Positions 38,750 to 47,421 of a stretch of DNA of 64,000 nt are shown here, piece after piece; position 1 is the first letter of the stretch; every line of letters begins with the position of its first letter. A model generated the notes under the pieces. The model worked only from the letters and a program-made list of their open reading frames with translations. It searched no databases and was not told the origin of the DNA. The position numbers and the translations under genes were made by a program. The stretch comes from Afifella marina DSM 2698 (GTDB lineage Bacteria; Pseudomonadota; Alphaproteobacteria; Rhizobiales; Afifellaceae): assembly GCF_900102695.1 (NCBI RefSeq), contig NZ_FMVW01000008.1:62001-126000 (forward strand), given 5' to 3'.

Positions 38750-39145
38750 ATGGTGAGCCGGATCTTGCTTCCGATCGACCTCGACCACATCGCCAGCTGG
38801 AAGAAATCCGTGACGACGGCGATCGAGCTCACGCGTCTTTATGATGCCGAACTCGTGGTTTTGAGCGTGTTTCCGCAGATGGAAGCCGACTTTTCGCAGT
38901 TCCCGACACATCACCTCCCCGCCGTAGAGGTGTTTCGGCGCGAGTATCTTCCCGAAGATATCCGAAGCCGCGCCATCTACCGCTCGGGAACAGTGGCCCG
39001 CGGCATCCGTGCGGCCATCAATCAGGAACAGATCGATCTCGTCGTGATGGCGTCGCACAACCCCAATCTCGGCGACTATGTCATGGGCTCAAACGCGGCC
39101 AATGTGGTCCTGCACAGCCCGTGCTCGGTGCTGGTGGTGCGTTAA
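38750..39145 (+). CDS. Universal stress protein (UspA family)
   Basis: 131 residues, a single Usp domain. It starts MVSRILLPIDLDHIASWKKS, with the aspartate that contacts adenine in the first strand, and ends VMGSNAANVVLHSPCSVLVV, the usual glycine-serine phosphate loop followed by the final strand. Related to the UspF/UspG type that often binds ATP. GGGAGG lies seven bases before the ATG at 38750. It is monocistronic and converges with cspA. A role in survival under starvation or stress is known for the family only. Confidence 0.88.
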   Translation: MVSRILLPIDLDHIASWKKSVTTAIELTRLYDAELVVLSVFPQMEADFSQFPTHHLPAVEVFRREYLPEDIRSRAIYRSGTVARGIRAAINQEQIDLVVMASHNPNLGDYVMGSNAANVVLHSPCSVLVVR

Positions 39146-39175
39146 ACAAAAAAACCGCCGGGCATGCCGGCGGTT
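39144..39175 (-). terminator. Intrinsic terminator after cspA
   Basis: Perfect 9-bp stem (AACCGCCGG at 39153-39161, CCGGCGGTT at 39167-39175) with a five-base loop; on the minus strand TTTTTTTGTTT follows. It overlaps the end of the universal stress gene, which it may also help terminate. Confidence 0.82.
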
Positions 39176-39223
39176 CGATTGTCAAATCTGGCTCGGAGCA
39201 GTCACACCCCAGAGCGGAAGCAT

Positions 39224-39436
39224 TCAAGCAAGCTGGAGATTGACCGCCTGCGGGCCGCGGCCCCTGGGATCCTGCTGCAGCTCGAAGCTGACGCGATTGC
39301 CCTCGACAAGACCCGGAAGTCCCGAGCGCTCAACGGCCGAGATGTGGACGAAAACGTCCTTGCTGCCATCTTCCGGAGCGATAAAGCCGAAGCCGCGCGT
39401 GGAATCGAAGAACTTAACGGTGCCGGTCTGGCTCAT
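39224..39436 (-). CDS. cspA: Cold-shock protein, compact CspA type
   Basis: 70 residues, the canonical single cold-shock domain: GTVKFFDSTRGFGFIAPEDG holds RNP1 and DVFVHISAVERSG RNP2. It binds single-stranded RNA or DNA and acts as an RNA chaperone. Its domain is very close to that of the RGG-tailed paralogue at 36473-37168 (both contain PEDGSKDVFVHIS and GRGPQAVNLQL), so the two share recent ancestry. AAAGGGAAAGGG precedes the ATG. The leader region to about 39600 is free of other genes, leaving room for a long 5' UTR as is usual for csp genes. A strong terminator follows. Confidence 0.93.
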   Translation of the reverse strand: MSQTGTVKFFDSTRGFGFIAPEDGSKDVFVHISAVERSGLPGLVEGNRVSFELQQDPRGRGPQAVNLQLA

Positions 39437-39657
39437 GGGATAAACCCTTTCCCTTTGTAGTCGGATTCATCGAGGTCGGCTCATCGCCGCACCCGAATTT
39501 CGAAACAGTCGGGAAAGACATCACCTACCGGTCGGGTACAAAACCGCGCGGCGCAGACTTAACCGGTCGTCGGGGCGCGCCCATCCAACATTTACGCGCC
39601 CATGCGCGTTATGACGGGAAACGCCAAAGATAACAAGGCGCCGCCTCAGCGCCTTCG

Positions 39658-40029
39658 TCACAGCGCCGGCTTTCTTACGATCCCGAGCCTCGCACGCAGC
39701 ACGCGCGGCACGTCGTATTCGCGCATCAGCCGCTCCGTACCAGGCAGACCGAGCGCTTCACGCTGCACGACGAGCGCCCACAAGGCCTGGGCCGCCTCGT
39801 CCAACGCCCGCGCGCGAGCCTCTTCGATGCTGCCGTCTTCGATATCGCGGGCGGAGCCGCCGGCTTTCGCCGCATCTTCAAGGCGACGCCAGGCTGCGAG
39901 CGCCTCTTCAAAGCGCGAGGCGATACGGGAGAGGCTTGCAGCCCTCTCCGCCATCATCTCGTGCTCAAGGGCGTCGTAGGGCGAAGACTGCTTGCTCGGA
40001 GCAAGGATGCGCGGCGGACGGATGCTCAT
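39658..40029 (-). CDS. Conserved hypothetical protein, helical
   Basis: 123 residues, mostly helical and rich in Ala, Glu and Arg: LEHEMMAERAASLSRIASRF, then EEALAAWRRLEDAAKAG and EARARALDEAAQALWALVVQ. No signal peptide or membrane segment. It resembles small conserved proteins of Hyphomicrobiales (possibly DUF6665), but I cannot confirm this. The C-terminus carries a YDVPRVLRARLG segment. No functional clue from neighbours: cspA on one side and other small unknowns on the other. Base composition is like that of its surroundings. Confidence 0.65.
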   Translation of the reverse strand: MSIRPPRILAPSKQSSPYDALEHEMMAERAASLSRIASRFEEALAAWRRLEDAAKAGGSARDIEDGSIEEARARALDEAAQALWALVVQREALGLPGTERLMREYDVPRVLRARLGIVRKPAL

Positions 40030-40151
40030 GTCCCATCAGCTAGGACGAGCCGCCTTTGCGGACAAGACCGACGTTGAGGCCCGCTGAGGCTGGCAGCGAC
40101 GCCAAGGCCCTCCCCGTCCTTTCAGATGCCACCGCCTGCGTTGCGGCACAT

Positions 40152-40331
40152 TTAGCGCCGCGTTTGACGGTCCTCGGGCAGGAATTGCGTGTGCTCTTTG
40201 TCGCGCTTTTGCCGTTCCTGCATCAATTCTTCGTAGGCGCGACGCTCCTCGGCCGAGAGCTGAACGCGCTTCACCGGCGCCTTCTTTCGTCGGTCCTTGG
40301 CCTTTTTGTAGAGCTGCGGCTCTGTGGACAT
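40152..40331 (-). CDS. Small basic hypothetical protein, 59 residues
   Basis: Frame starting MSTEPQLYKKAKDRRKKAPV and continuing with a charged helix (QLSAEERRAYEELMQERQKR). Very rich in Lys, Arg, Glu and Gln, with no hydrophobic core, so it is probably a nucleic-acid-binding or partly disordered protein. GGAGACGAGG lies upstream of the ATG at 40331. No family recognised. It may be the last intact gene of a decayed locus, because the bases just upstream hold an apparent remnant of a DUF72 gene. Confidence 0.5.
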   Translation of the reverse strand: MSTEPQLYKKAKDRRKKAPVKRVQLSAEERRAYEELMQERQKRDKEHTQFLPEDRQTRR

Positions 40332-40419
40332 GTGCCTCGTCTCCATCTGCCGGACCTCGCTAGATAACCACATCGCCGGCAAATGACGAGACGCTTTCCC
40401 GATTCGGCGGTCGCGGAGG

Positions 40420-40498
40420 CGAACCAACCGCCTATGCCAACCCGGATGGGTCCCATCCGAGCCGCGTCCTTGTCTTCGGACCTGTTCTGCGCCGGCAT
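40420..40498 (-). pseudogene. Possible 5' remnant of a DUF72 (YecE-type) gene
   Basis: A very strong ribosome site (AGGAGGTGA) precedes an ATG at 40498. The first 25 codons end in MGPIRVGIGGW, which matches the usual start of DUF72 proteins (IRIGIGGW, normally followed by a further 200 or more residues). After that tryptophan the frame becomes arginine-rich and unlike any protein, running open only to about 40271 over the next small gene. An internal deletion of a former DUF72 gene explains this best; a short novel protein is the alternative. The 302-base stretch 40332-40633 holds nothing else I can support. Confidence 0.35.
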
Positions 40499-40633
40499 GC
40501 CTCACCTCCTCGTCCTGGAGGGGCGACCCTTCCCTGCCTTCAACGCGGAAGCAACCCGAAAAAAACGCTGGTCGAGAAAGCCCTGGTGGAGCTGACGGCA
40601 GGTGCGCGTCAGAAGGTCGCCATATCCCCGCGA

Positions 40634-40969
40634 TCAGTTCTCTTCGCGGTACTGATATTTGGCCCGGCACCTGGCGCGCTGCTGCGCCGTGAGACTTCCG
40701 GCACAGCCCGGCGGCGCGAAAATGCGCTGGTTCTCCAGCTGGCGCTGGCGAAGACGCGGCTGATCATAGGGATTGTTGATCGGGTCTGGAGCCTTCAGCT
40801 TCGGCACTTCGACGCGCGGGATCCGCGGCCGATCGGGGTTGCCGAAGCTCTGCGCAGTCGCAACGGAGGGGATCGCGGCAAACGCGAGAAGACCGGCGAG
40901 TGCCAATCCCGAAAGGGACCGGCCTGAACTCCGGATCGGACGTCGAGCGGACCTGAACATGTCATTCAT
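40634..40969 (-). CDS. Secreted hypothetical protein, about 111 residues
   Basis: Signal peptide (basic start RSARRPIRSSGR, then LSGLALAGLLAFAAIPSVAT, cut near ATA-QS). A proline/arginine-rich linker follows (NPDRPRIPRVEVPKLKAPDP) and a C-terminal segment with two cysteines (PPGCAGSLTAQQRARCRAKY) that could form one disulfide. I recognise no family. Several in-frame ATGs lie at 40993, 40969 and 40960 without a decisive ribosome site; 40969 is a compromise. The gene stands divergent from the beta-lactamase, with about 115 bases between. Confidence 0.6.
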   Translation of the reverse strand: MNDMFRSARRPIRSSGRSLSGLALAGLLAFAAIPSVATAQSFGNPDRPRIPRVEVPKLKAPDPINNPYDQPRLRQRQLENQRIFAPPGCAGSLTAQQRARCRAKYQYREEN

Positions 40970-41085
40970 GTGGGGCAGCTCTCGGCCATTCACAAGCTGA
41001 CATTCGTACTTTGCGGTTCGGCCTTAATTCCGTCTTCCGACGCAGCTAGCGGCCCGCCTGCCGCAGATGTCAGGAAGGAACCGAC

Positions 41086-41994
41086 ATGGATACGATGCCG
41101 ACGCGCCGCAGCTTCACGGCCCTCATGGCCGCGATGGCCGGCAGCGCGTTTTTGCCCGCCCCGCTTTTCGCACAGACCGCAGACGATAAGGCTCCGCAGG
41201 ACGAGCTGATGCGCACGCTCTCCGAGGTGGAGCAGCGCCTGAATGCGCGTCTCGGCGCCTATGTCCTCGACATCGAGACGGGTCGCGAATGGGCCCAGCG
41301 CGCGGACGAGCGTTTCCCCATGTGCAGCACCTTCAAGCTGCTCGCCTGCGGCGCCGTGCTGGCGAAGGTCGATATGGGCGAGGAAGATCTCGAGCGTCGC
41401 ATCATCTTCGAGGAAAAGGACCTCGTGACCTATTCCCCCGTCACCAAAGAGCATGTCGGTGGTGAAGGGATGACGCTTGCGGATCTCTGCGTCGCGGCAA
41501 TGACGCAAAGCGACAACACGGCCGGTAATCTGATCCTCGACAGCCTCGGCGGCCCGCCCGCGATCACCTCTTTCGCCCGCTCCATCGGCGACCAGGTGAC
41601 CCGCCTCGACCGCAGGGAAACAGAGCTCAACGAGGCAACGCCCGGAGATCCGCGGGACACGACCAGCCCGCGCGCCATGGGCCGTGACGCACAGACGCTC
41701 CTTGTCAAAGGCAGTCTCTCAGACCGATCCCGCCTGTACCTCAAGAGATGGATGTGCACCAACAAGACGGGCGACGAGAAGCTGCGGGCCGGTCTTCCCG
41801 GGGACTTCCTCGTCGGTGACAAGACGGGCGGCGGCGGCAACGGCACGATGAACGACGTGGCGGTCATCTGGCCGAGCGGACGCAAACCCATCATCGCCTC
41901 CATCTACCTGACGGAAAGCGGCGCCTCGTTCGATGAGCGCAATGCCGGTTTTGCCGAGATCGGCAAGGCGATCGCGGCCGTGATCAAGGCCTGA
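41086..41994 (+). CDS. Class A beta-lactamase
   Basis: 302 residues, typical of class A. All catalytic motifs are present: S81-T-F-K84 (SxxK), S142-D-N144 (SDN), E178 and N182 in RETELNEA (omega loop, Ambler 166 and 170), and K246-T-G248. The N-terminus TRRSFTALMAAMAGSAFLPA is a twin-arginine-type signal, so export may be by Tat. A cysteine (C80) precedes the active serine, as in carbapenemases, but the partner cysteine position after KTG is glycine, so the KPC-type disulfide is absent. It hydrolyses beta-lactams in the periplasm. No LysR-type AmpR gene adjoins it. Composition matches its neighbours, so it looks resident and not acquired. Confidence 0.93.
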   Translation: MDTMPTRRSFTALMAAMAGSAFLPAPLFAQTADDKAPQDELMRTLSEVEQRLNARLGAYVLDIETGREWAQRADERFPMCSTFKLLACGAVLAKVDMGEEDLERRIIFEEKDLVTYSPVTKEHVGGEGMTLADLCVAAMTQSDNTAGNLILDSLGGPPAITSFARSIGDQVTRLDRRETELNEATPGDPRDTTSPRAMGRDAQTLLVKGSLSDRSRLYLKRWMCTNKTGDEKLRAGLPGDFLVGDKTGGGGNGTMNDVAVIWPSGRKPIIASIYLTESGASFDERNAGFAEIGKAIAAVIKA

Positions 41995-42000
41995 GTGTCG

Positions 42001-45000
42001 TTAACGACCCGGCCGCCCGGTTTTTCTCGGGCGGCGCTGGCGCGCGCGCTCGTCTTCGGGTTCTTCGTATGATCCCTTGCCGATGTTCTCGCGCCGCAAC
42101 GGCTTGACATCCTCGCCCTCCGGGGCGCGCAAGGGAGCCGCACCGCCGAGCGGTTTTTCCGTCCGTCCGACCGTCATCTCGTCGAGCGTGTTCTTGCGCA
42201 CGCGCGAGCCGCCCGACTTGGCCGCATCTTTCCGGCTCTGCCGGGTGTTTTCGATGCCGGTGTTGCGGGCAAGCGGGTCGTCCATGACCGCAAGTTCGGT
42301 TGCTTCCAGCCGCTTGATCTCGTCGCGCATCCGAGCCGCCTCTTCGAATTCCAGATTCGACGCGGCCTCCAGCATGCGCTTTTCGAGGTCCTCAATGTGG
42401 GCGCGCAGATTGTGCCCCATGAGCGCGCCTTCATCCTCGGCGTGTCCGGCTCCGCGGCCGCCGCCGGAGACGCCGACGCGGACATGATCGCGCTCGTAGA
42501 CGGAATCGAGGATATCGGCGATGCGCGCCTTCACCGATTCCGGCGTAATATTGTTCTCGACATTGTAGGCGATCTGCTTTTCACGCCGGCGCTCGGTTTC
42601 CGCGATCGCCCGTTCCATCGATCCGGTCATACCGTCCGCGTATAGGATCACCCGACCATCGACATTCCGGGCAGCGCGGCCGATCGTCTGCACCAGCGAC
42701 GTTTCGGAGCGCAAGAAACCCTCCTTGTCGGCATCCAGAATCGCGACGAGACCGCATTCGGGGATGTCCAGTCCCTCGCGCAGCAGGTTGATGCCGACAA
42801 GAACATCGAAGGCGCCAAGCCGCAGGTCGCGGATAATCTCGATGCGCTCGATCGTATCGATATCGGAATGCATGTAGCGCACGCGCACGCCGTGTTCGTG
42901 GAGATATTCCGTCAGATCCTCGGCCATGCGTTTGGTCAGCACCGTGACGAGGGCGCGATACCCGCCGGCAGCCGTCTCCTTCACCGCGCCCAGGAGATCG
43001 TCGACCTGGCTGGAGGCTGGACGGATTTCCACCGGTGGATCGATCAAGCCGGTCGGACGAATGACCTGCTCGGTGAAAACACCGCCGGTCTCGTTGAGCT
43101 CCCAGTTGCCCGGCGTCGCCGACACGCACACACTCTGCGGGCGCATGGCGTCCCACTCCTCAAAGCGGAGCGGCCGATTGTCCATGCAGGACGGCAGCCT
43201 GAAACCGTATTCGGCGAGCGTCGCCTTGCGACGGAAGTCGCCGCGATACATGCCGCCGATCTGCGGAATGGTGACATGGCTCTCGTCGACAAAGACGAGC
43301 GCGTTGTCGGGCAGGTATTCGAACAGGGTCGGCGGCGGCTCTCCGGGCTTGCGCCCCGTCAAATAGCGCGAATAGTTCTCGATGCCGGCACAGGAGCCTG
43401 TCGCCTCGATCATCTCCAGATCGAAGCGCGTGCGCTGTTCCAGGCGCTGCGCTTCGAGAAGTCGCCCCGCCTTTTCCAGTTCGTCGAGCCGCCATTTGAG
43501 CTCTGCCCGAATGCCCTTCACCGCCTGCTGCAGAGTCGGTTTAGGCGTCACATAGTGCGAGTTCGCATAGACCTTTACGGACCGAAGCTCACCCGATTTC
43601 TGACCTGTGAGCGGATCGAATTCCGAAATCGCCTCGATCTCGTCGCCGAACAGCGAGACCCGCCAGCCACGATCTTCCAAGTGGGCCGGGAAAATCTCGA
43701 TCGTGTCGCCACGCACCCGGAACGTGCCACGGATGAAATTGGCGTCCGAGCGTTTGTATTGCAGGGCCACGAGATCGGCCATGAGCTGGCGCTGATCGAG
43801 TCGATCGCCCACCTCCAGGCCAAAGGTCATGGCCGTGTAGGTTTCCACCGAGCCGATACCGTAGATGCAGGAGACGGAAGCGACGATCACGACGTCGTCA
43901 CGTTCGAGCAGCGCGCGCGTCGCCGAGTGGCGCATGCGGTCGATCTGCTCGTTAATGGAGGATTCCTTCTCGATATAGGTGTCGGTGCGCGGGACATAGG
44001 CTTCCGGCTGATAATAGTCGTAGTAGGAAACGAAATACTCGACCGCATTCTCCGGGAAGAACGATTTGAACTCGCCGTAGAGCTGCGCTGCCAGGGTCTT
44101 GTTGGGCGCCAGAATGAGCGCGGGGCGCTGCGTCTCCTCGATCACCTTCGCCATGGTGAAGGTCTTGCCCGAGCCCGTCACGCCGAGCAGAACCTGGGTC
44201 GCCTCCCCCGCCTCTTTGATCCCCGCAACGAGTTCCGAGATCGCCTGGGGCTGATCTCCGCGCGGCTCGAATTCGGAGGTGATCTTGAGGGGGACACCGC
44301 CCTCGGATTTTTCCGGCCGCGGGGGTCGATGCGGGACCCAGGTGCCGTCGCGAAACTCCGGACGGCCTTTCTCGATAAGAGAAGACAGCGCTTCGACGGT
44401 CGCCGTTACGGCGGAGCCCGGCAAGTTCTCCGCATCTTCCAGATTTACATCGAAGCCTGCGGCCGGGCTCATGCCCGCACCCGCGCGCTCCTTGGCGGAG
44501 CTGCGCCCGCCCATCGAGGTTCCCCTCGAAGTCTTCAAAGGCTTGTCGGCGGCTTTCTTGCCGGCACCGGGCTTTTTGCCCTTGCCCGCGGCGCCACGGC
44601 CCGATTTCGCCGGCGCTTGCGTCTCGTCGGCCTTGAGGGGGATCGACTGGTCCGTCTCCCAACCGGAGTTCTTTCCGGGCCCAAGCTTCGACTTTCCGTC
44701 ACGAGATTTTCTTTCCGGCGCCGGATCTGCCTCCGGTTTTTCCGGAACGGCGATGGAGCGATCATAGGCGAGGCCGCCGCGATCCTTCGGCTGGGGCGGC
44801 CGAACGCGCGTGCTGCGCCCTTCCGCCTCGGCCTCGCGCGCGATCTCTTCCGCCCACGAGGTGATCGAGCCGGCAAACGCCTTTTCGATCGGCACTCCTT
44901 CCAGCGAGGGCTGTGCGGCCTCGCCGAACCCCTCGCCGTCGCCTTCCGGCTGATCGTACGTGGTTTCGGAGGCCGGTTTAGCGGCCTTGCCGCCTCGCCC

Positions 45001-45027
45001 GGGAGATGTGCGCCTGTCTGCTGCCAT
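42001..45027 (-). CDS. uvrB: UvrABC excinuclease subunit B with long N-terminal extension
   Basis: 1008 residues against about 670 for typical UvrB. Residues 1-245 are a disordered Lys/Gly/Pro/Glu-rich extension ([20 protein letters not shown]). The conserved protein begins near residue 246 ([20 protein letters not shown]) with Walker A GVTGSGKT, the beta-hairpin [20 protein letters not shown], the helicase motifs ([21 protein letters not shown]) and a C-terminal UVR domain ([20 protein letters not shown]). A further tail of about 90 residues follows. It verifies DNA damage delivered by UvrA and recruits UvrC, which is also in this window (59053). ATG at 45027 is chosen. It converges with the beta-lactamase gene, six bases apart. 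Confidence 0.95.
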   Translation of the reverse strand: MAADRRTSPGRGGKAAKPASETTYDQPEGDGEGFGEAAQPSLEGVPIEKAFAGSITSWAEEIAREAEAEGRSTRVRPPQPKDRGGLAYDRSIAVPEKPEADPAPERKSRDGKSKLGPGKNSGWETDQSIPLKADETQAPAKSGRGAAGKGKKPGAGKKAADKPLKTSRGTSMGGRSSAKERAGAGMSPAAGFDVNLEDAENLPGSAVTATVEALSSLIEKGRPEFRDGTWVPHRPPRPEKSEGGVPLKITSEFEPRGDQPQAISELVAGIKEAGEATQVLLGVTGSGKTFTMAKVIEETQRPALILAPNKTLAAQLYGEFKSFFPENAVEYFVSYYDYYQPEAYVPRTDTYIEKESSINEQIDRMRHSATRALLERDDVVIVASVSCIYGIGSVETYTAMTFGLEVGDRLDQRQLMADLVALQYKRSDANFIRGTFRVRGDTIEIFPAHLEDRGWRVSLFGDEIEAISEFDPLTGQKSGELRSVKVYANSHYVTPKPTLQQAVKGIRAELKWRLDELEKAGRLLEAQRLEQRTRFDLEMIEATGSCAGIENYSRYLTGRKPGEPPPTLFEYLPDNALVFVDESHVTIPQIGGMYRGDFRRKATLAEYGFRLPSCMDNRPLRFEEWDAMRPQSVCVSATPGNWELNETGGVFTEQVIRPTGLIDPPVEIRPASSQVDDLLGAVKETAAGGYRALVTVLTKRMAEDLTEYLHEHGVRVRYMHSDIDTIERIEIIRDLRLGAFDVLVGINLLREGLDIPECGLVAILDADKEGFLRSETSLVQTIGRAARNVDGRVILYADGMTGSMERAIAETERRREKQIAYNVENNITPESVKARIADILDSVYERDHVRVGVSGGGRGAGHAEDEGALMGHNLRAHIEDLEKRMLEAASNLEFEEAARMRDEIKRLEATELAVMDDPLARNTGIENTRQSRKDAAKSGGSRVRKNTLDEMTVGRTEKPLGGAAPLRAPEGEDVKPLRRENIGKGSYEEPEDERARQRRPRKTGRPGR

Positions 45028-45265
45028 GTTCTCTATATGGACCAGCCTTGCGGGCGCGAAAAGGCCTGAGAGGTAGCTTTCGCCTGCCGACGAGGGCGGC
45101 AGCTTCACCCGCCACAGCCTCTCGCAACCTGCTCGTGTTACATGCCCGCAGAACGTGATTCTTCATTTCGCCACAAGAGCTTCTATCCTGGAACGAAAGC
45201 AATTCGAATTTGGGGGAACGTCCGGGGGTCTTCCTACTGGCTCACCTGACCTGGAGTTTGGAGAC

Positions 45266-45985
45266 TTGCGGATCACTCTCGGCGTCGGCCGCGTCCGACC
45301 GCAAATCATGGCGCTCGGAATTTTGCCCTTCCTCGGCCTGCACGCATTCGCTTCACCGGCCGAGGCGGATCAACGAGACTGGCTGATCGTCAATCGTTCA
45401 CCGCTCGCCGACGGCGCGGCCATCTACACATTGGGCGCCCAGAGCGCCGGTGATTTGGACGGTCGCTTCGGGGTCGACATTGGCACGACCGGCAGTGGCT
45501 CGCACGGTGTCGACACACGCGTGTGGCAATGGGGGAACCGCCCGACGGATGTGGCATGGTACAGCCTCGCCCTGCCCGGCCCCTTCCCGAATTACGACTG
45601 GACGTGGGACAAGGCCTGGATCGAAGGCAATGTGATCCCCGAAGAGAACAGCTACCGAATCGCGGCGCGTATCGGGCGCCAGGAATCCTTCGGCAACCTC
45701 GTCGAAGCGTCGCTGCAGCTGAGTTACGCTTTGTCCGGCTCCGGCATCGGGTCCAACGCCGAGCAGACGATGGCGACCGCACCCTATCTGCGGCTCAACA
45801 TCCTCCCGACCGACACCGCCCTCACGGCGCAGTCCTACGTGTCGGATACCGATTTCATCTGGCACAGCTCTCTCGAAGCCCAACAGCAGCTGATCAAAGG
45901 CATGTCGCTCGTGGGGGCGGTTTCCGACATCGGGCTCGACAGCCAGAATGCCAGCCTTCGCCTGCAACTCTATCGAAGATGGTGA
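45266..45985 (+). CDS. Exported hypothetical protein, probable beta-barrel
   Basis: About 239 residues. A TTG start at 45266 (with GGAG just upstream) gives a proper signal peptide: basic start LRITLGVGRVRPQ, hydrophobic core MALGILPFLGLHAFASP, cut near AEA-DQ. An ATG at 45308 would lack the basic start. The mature part is rich in alternating aromatic and polar residues (TRVWQWGNRPTDVAWYSLAL, NSYRIAARIGRQESFGNLVE, ASLRLQLYRRW) and ends in tryptophan, which suits an outer-membrane barrel. I do not recognise the family; a BcsS-like cellulose-associated barrel is one possibility. It is divergent from uvrB. Confidence 0.6.
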   Translation: MRITLGVGRVRPQIMALGILPFLGLHAFASPAEADQRDWLIVNRSPLADGAAIYTLGAQSAGDLDGRFGVDIGTTGSGSHGVDTRVWQWGNRPTDVAWYSLALPGPFPNYDWTWDKAWIEGNVIPEENSYRIAARIGRQESFGNLVEASLQLSYALSGSGIGSNAEQTMATAPYLRLNILPTDTALTAQSYVSDTDFIWHSSLEAQQQLIKGMSLVGAVSDIGLDSQNASLRLQLYRRW

Positions 45986-46024
45986 CGCCGAATCGGCGCC
46001 TCGTCTAGGCGTTGCCGAATCGCC

Positions 46025-46393
46025 CTATCGCAGGACGATGATCGTCACCGGCCGACCGACCTCGATATTGATCACGGCATCGTCGCCGATGTCGCTCCGG
46101 CGGCTGAAACCGAGCGCCGTCAGCGCGTCGCCACGGAGCCAGCCATGTCTCGCACTGCCAGAGCGTGGCCGTACGAGACACCATCCCTCCGCCTGCGCAC
46201 AGCCGTTGACGACGACTTCGGAGCCCCTCGACACATCGCCGAGCACCTCAGACGCATCATTGGGGAGAGCTCGGATGACCGCATCATGGCGCAAAGCAGC
46301 ATCTGCCGCGAGCGCGGACGATGACAGGCCCGATAGACCCAGCACGATCAGAGAGACGGTCAGGCGGATATGTGCGAGGCGCGGCACGGGCAT
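46025..46393 (-). CDS. SH3-domain exported protein
   Basis: 122 residues with a signal peptide (RLTVSLIVLGLSGLSSSALA, cut before AD). The rest is a bacterial SH3-like domain: HDAVIRALPNDASEVLGDVS, then RGSEVVVNGCAQAEGWCLVR and GWLRGDAL. It contains two cysteines eight residues apart (CAQAEGWC) that may form a disulfide. Such domains often bind peptidoglycan or act as small periplasmic adaptors. No recognised partner adjoins it. The start at 46393 has only a weak ribosome site. It converges with the beta-barrel candidate. Confidence 0.7.
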   Translation of the reverse strand: MPVPRLAHIRLTVSLIVLGLSGLSSSALAADAALRHDAVIRALPNDASEVLGDVSRGSEVVVNGCAQAEGWCLVRPRSGSARHGWLRGDALTALGFSRRSDIGDDAVINIEVGRPVTIIVLR

Positions 46394-46530
46394 CCCGGTA
46401 AGGATTGATTCACCATGGCGCCACGGTGCCGTTTCCGCGATGGCTCTGCAAGAGCCGCGCTTCTCCCGGTATCTCGCTTCAGCTCAAAAAGAGCCGCAAG
46501 GTGAACGCGCCGCCTTCACGCGGCAGACGG

Positions 46531-46941
46531 TTAGAGATCCAGCGCGTCGAGACCGGCATCGATATGGTCCGCCAGAAGCGGCATGCCCAGGAGATACTTG
46601 GAGGTCTTGCCCTGGGCGCGGCTTCTCGCTTCGGAGCGCGCCTCATCCCAATCGTCGGCGCCGTAATCACCGCGCCCGATCCATACGATCGCGACCAGAT
46701 CCGCCGCTTCGTCGATATTCAGATCGTCGATGAGCTCACGAAGCTCTTGCTCGGTCTGGTCGTCGGTCTCTTCTTCAGCGAGCGCGTCGTGATGATGCGA
46801 TTCGTGCATTCCCTCGGCATCGAGATCGATTTCATGATCCCGGCCGTCCTCGTAGCCCGCCTCCAAATCAGCACTGAGCGTGCGGGCCTTGTCGGCAAAG
46901 AGGCGGAGGGTCGAAGGATCGAGAGAAAGATCGACAGCCAT
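46531..46941 (-). CDS. DUF3775 family protein
   Basis: 136 residues, no signal peptide. The N-terminal half is acidic and His-rich (DAEGMHESHHHDALAEEETD). The C-terminal half has the family core LIDDLNIDEAADLVAIVWIG, RGDYGADDWDEARSEARSRA and the ending KYLLGMPLLADHIDAGLDAL. DUF3775 is common in alphaproteobacteria and of unknown function. ATG at 46941 is used; a frame extending 11 codons upstream lacks family similarity. The downstream gene on this strand is the SH3 protein at 46025, after a gap of about 140 bases, so they are probably separate units. Confidence 0.75.
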   Translation of the reverse strand: MAVDLSLDPSTLRLFADKARTLSADLEAGYEDGRDHEIDLDAEGMHESHHHDALAEEETDDQTEQELRELIDDLNIDEAADLVAIVWIGRGDYGADDWDEARSEARSRAQGKTSKYLLGMPLLADHIDAGLDALDL

Positions 46942-47070
46942 TGTTCCGTGTTCTGCTTGTGTGCCGGCCTTCAAAAAAGCCTAACACGAGTGTTACGTCT
47001 TGTAGCGGAACGCGTTGTCACGTGGCCTGCGCCGGCAACCGTTCCCTCCCAGGAAGGCACTAGCCTGAAA

Positions 47071-47114
47071 CAAAAAAAAAGACGAGCCCCGGTGTTTGAT
47101 ATCCAGGACTCGTC
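47071..47114 (-). terminator. Strong orphan terminator
   Basis: 12-bp stem with two G-U pairs (47103-47114 with 47081-47092), ten-base loop, then nine T on the minus strand (47080-47072). It marks the end of the candidate small RNA. Confidence 0.8.
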
Positions 47115-47206
47115 GAAAGAGTTTGGAGCCGGTCAACGACCGGCCGTCCAAGAGGGGAACAGCTGCTCTCTGCGGCCACAGGGAAGTGCCCGAAGAGCTC
47201 GTCAGC
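47072..47206 (-). ncRNA. Candidate small RNA with its own promoter and terminator
   Basis: Within a 480-base gene-free stretch (46942-47421), a strong intrinsic terminator at 47071-47114 faces left, but no gene on that strand leads into it. A sigma-70-like promoter can be placed upstream: TTGTGA, 17 bases, GATAAA (complement of 47213-47218), giving a start near 47206 and a transcript of about 135 nt. The interval has stable hairpins (GAGCT-GACG-AGCTC and GCCGGTC-GTT-GACCGGC). The only frame through it runs across the terminator and looks non-coding. I recognise no known RNA family. Confidence 0.4.
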
Positions 47207-47421
47207 TCCCGCTTTATCGTCCGACAATCGGCCGATCACAATGAAAGAGTGTGCATGCCAGCCATGCATGTGCCCGAAACATAGGCACTGACTGCCTTCC
47301 AAGAGGGCAAAACGGGGCCAAAGACGTCGTCGTGACCGCGCCCGAAGGCGCACTTGGCGCGCCGGCTTCCCGCATGCTACCGGTTCCCGCGCTTCAACTT
47401 CTCGCCGGCCTTCGTCAAATC

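Noticed and set aside
41323-41850. KPC-like carbapenemase reading of the beta-lactamase
   Set aside because: A cysteine precedes the active serine, but the second disulfide cysteine after KTG is absent, so the carbapenemase disulfide cannot form.
42868-45069. Long plus-strand frame (733 codons) opposite uvrB, and similar long frames at 1044-2240 and 58579-60480
   Set aside because: Each lies opposite well-recognised genes (uvrB; prpB/prpF; gnd/uvrC) and has the skewed composition of an antisense shadow.
47060-47353. 97-codon minus-strand frame over the candidate small RNA
   Set aside because: It runs through the strong terminator and encodes the T-run as a phenylalanine string; no ribosome site or family pattern.
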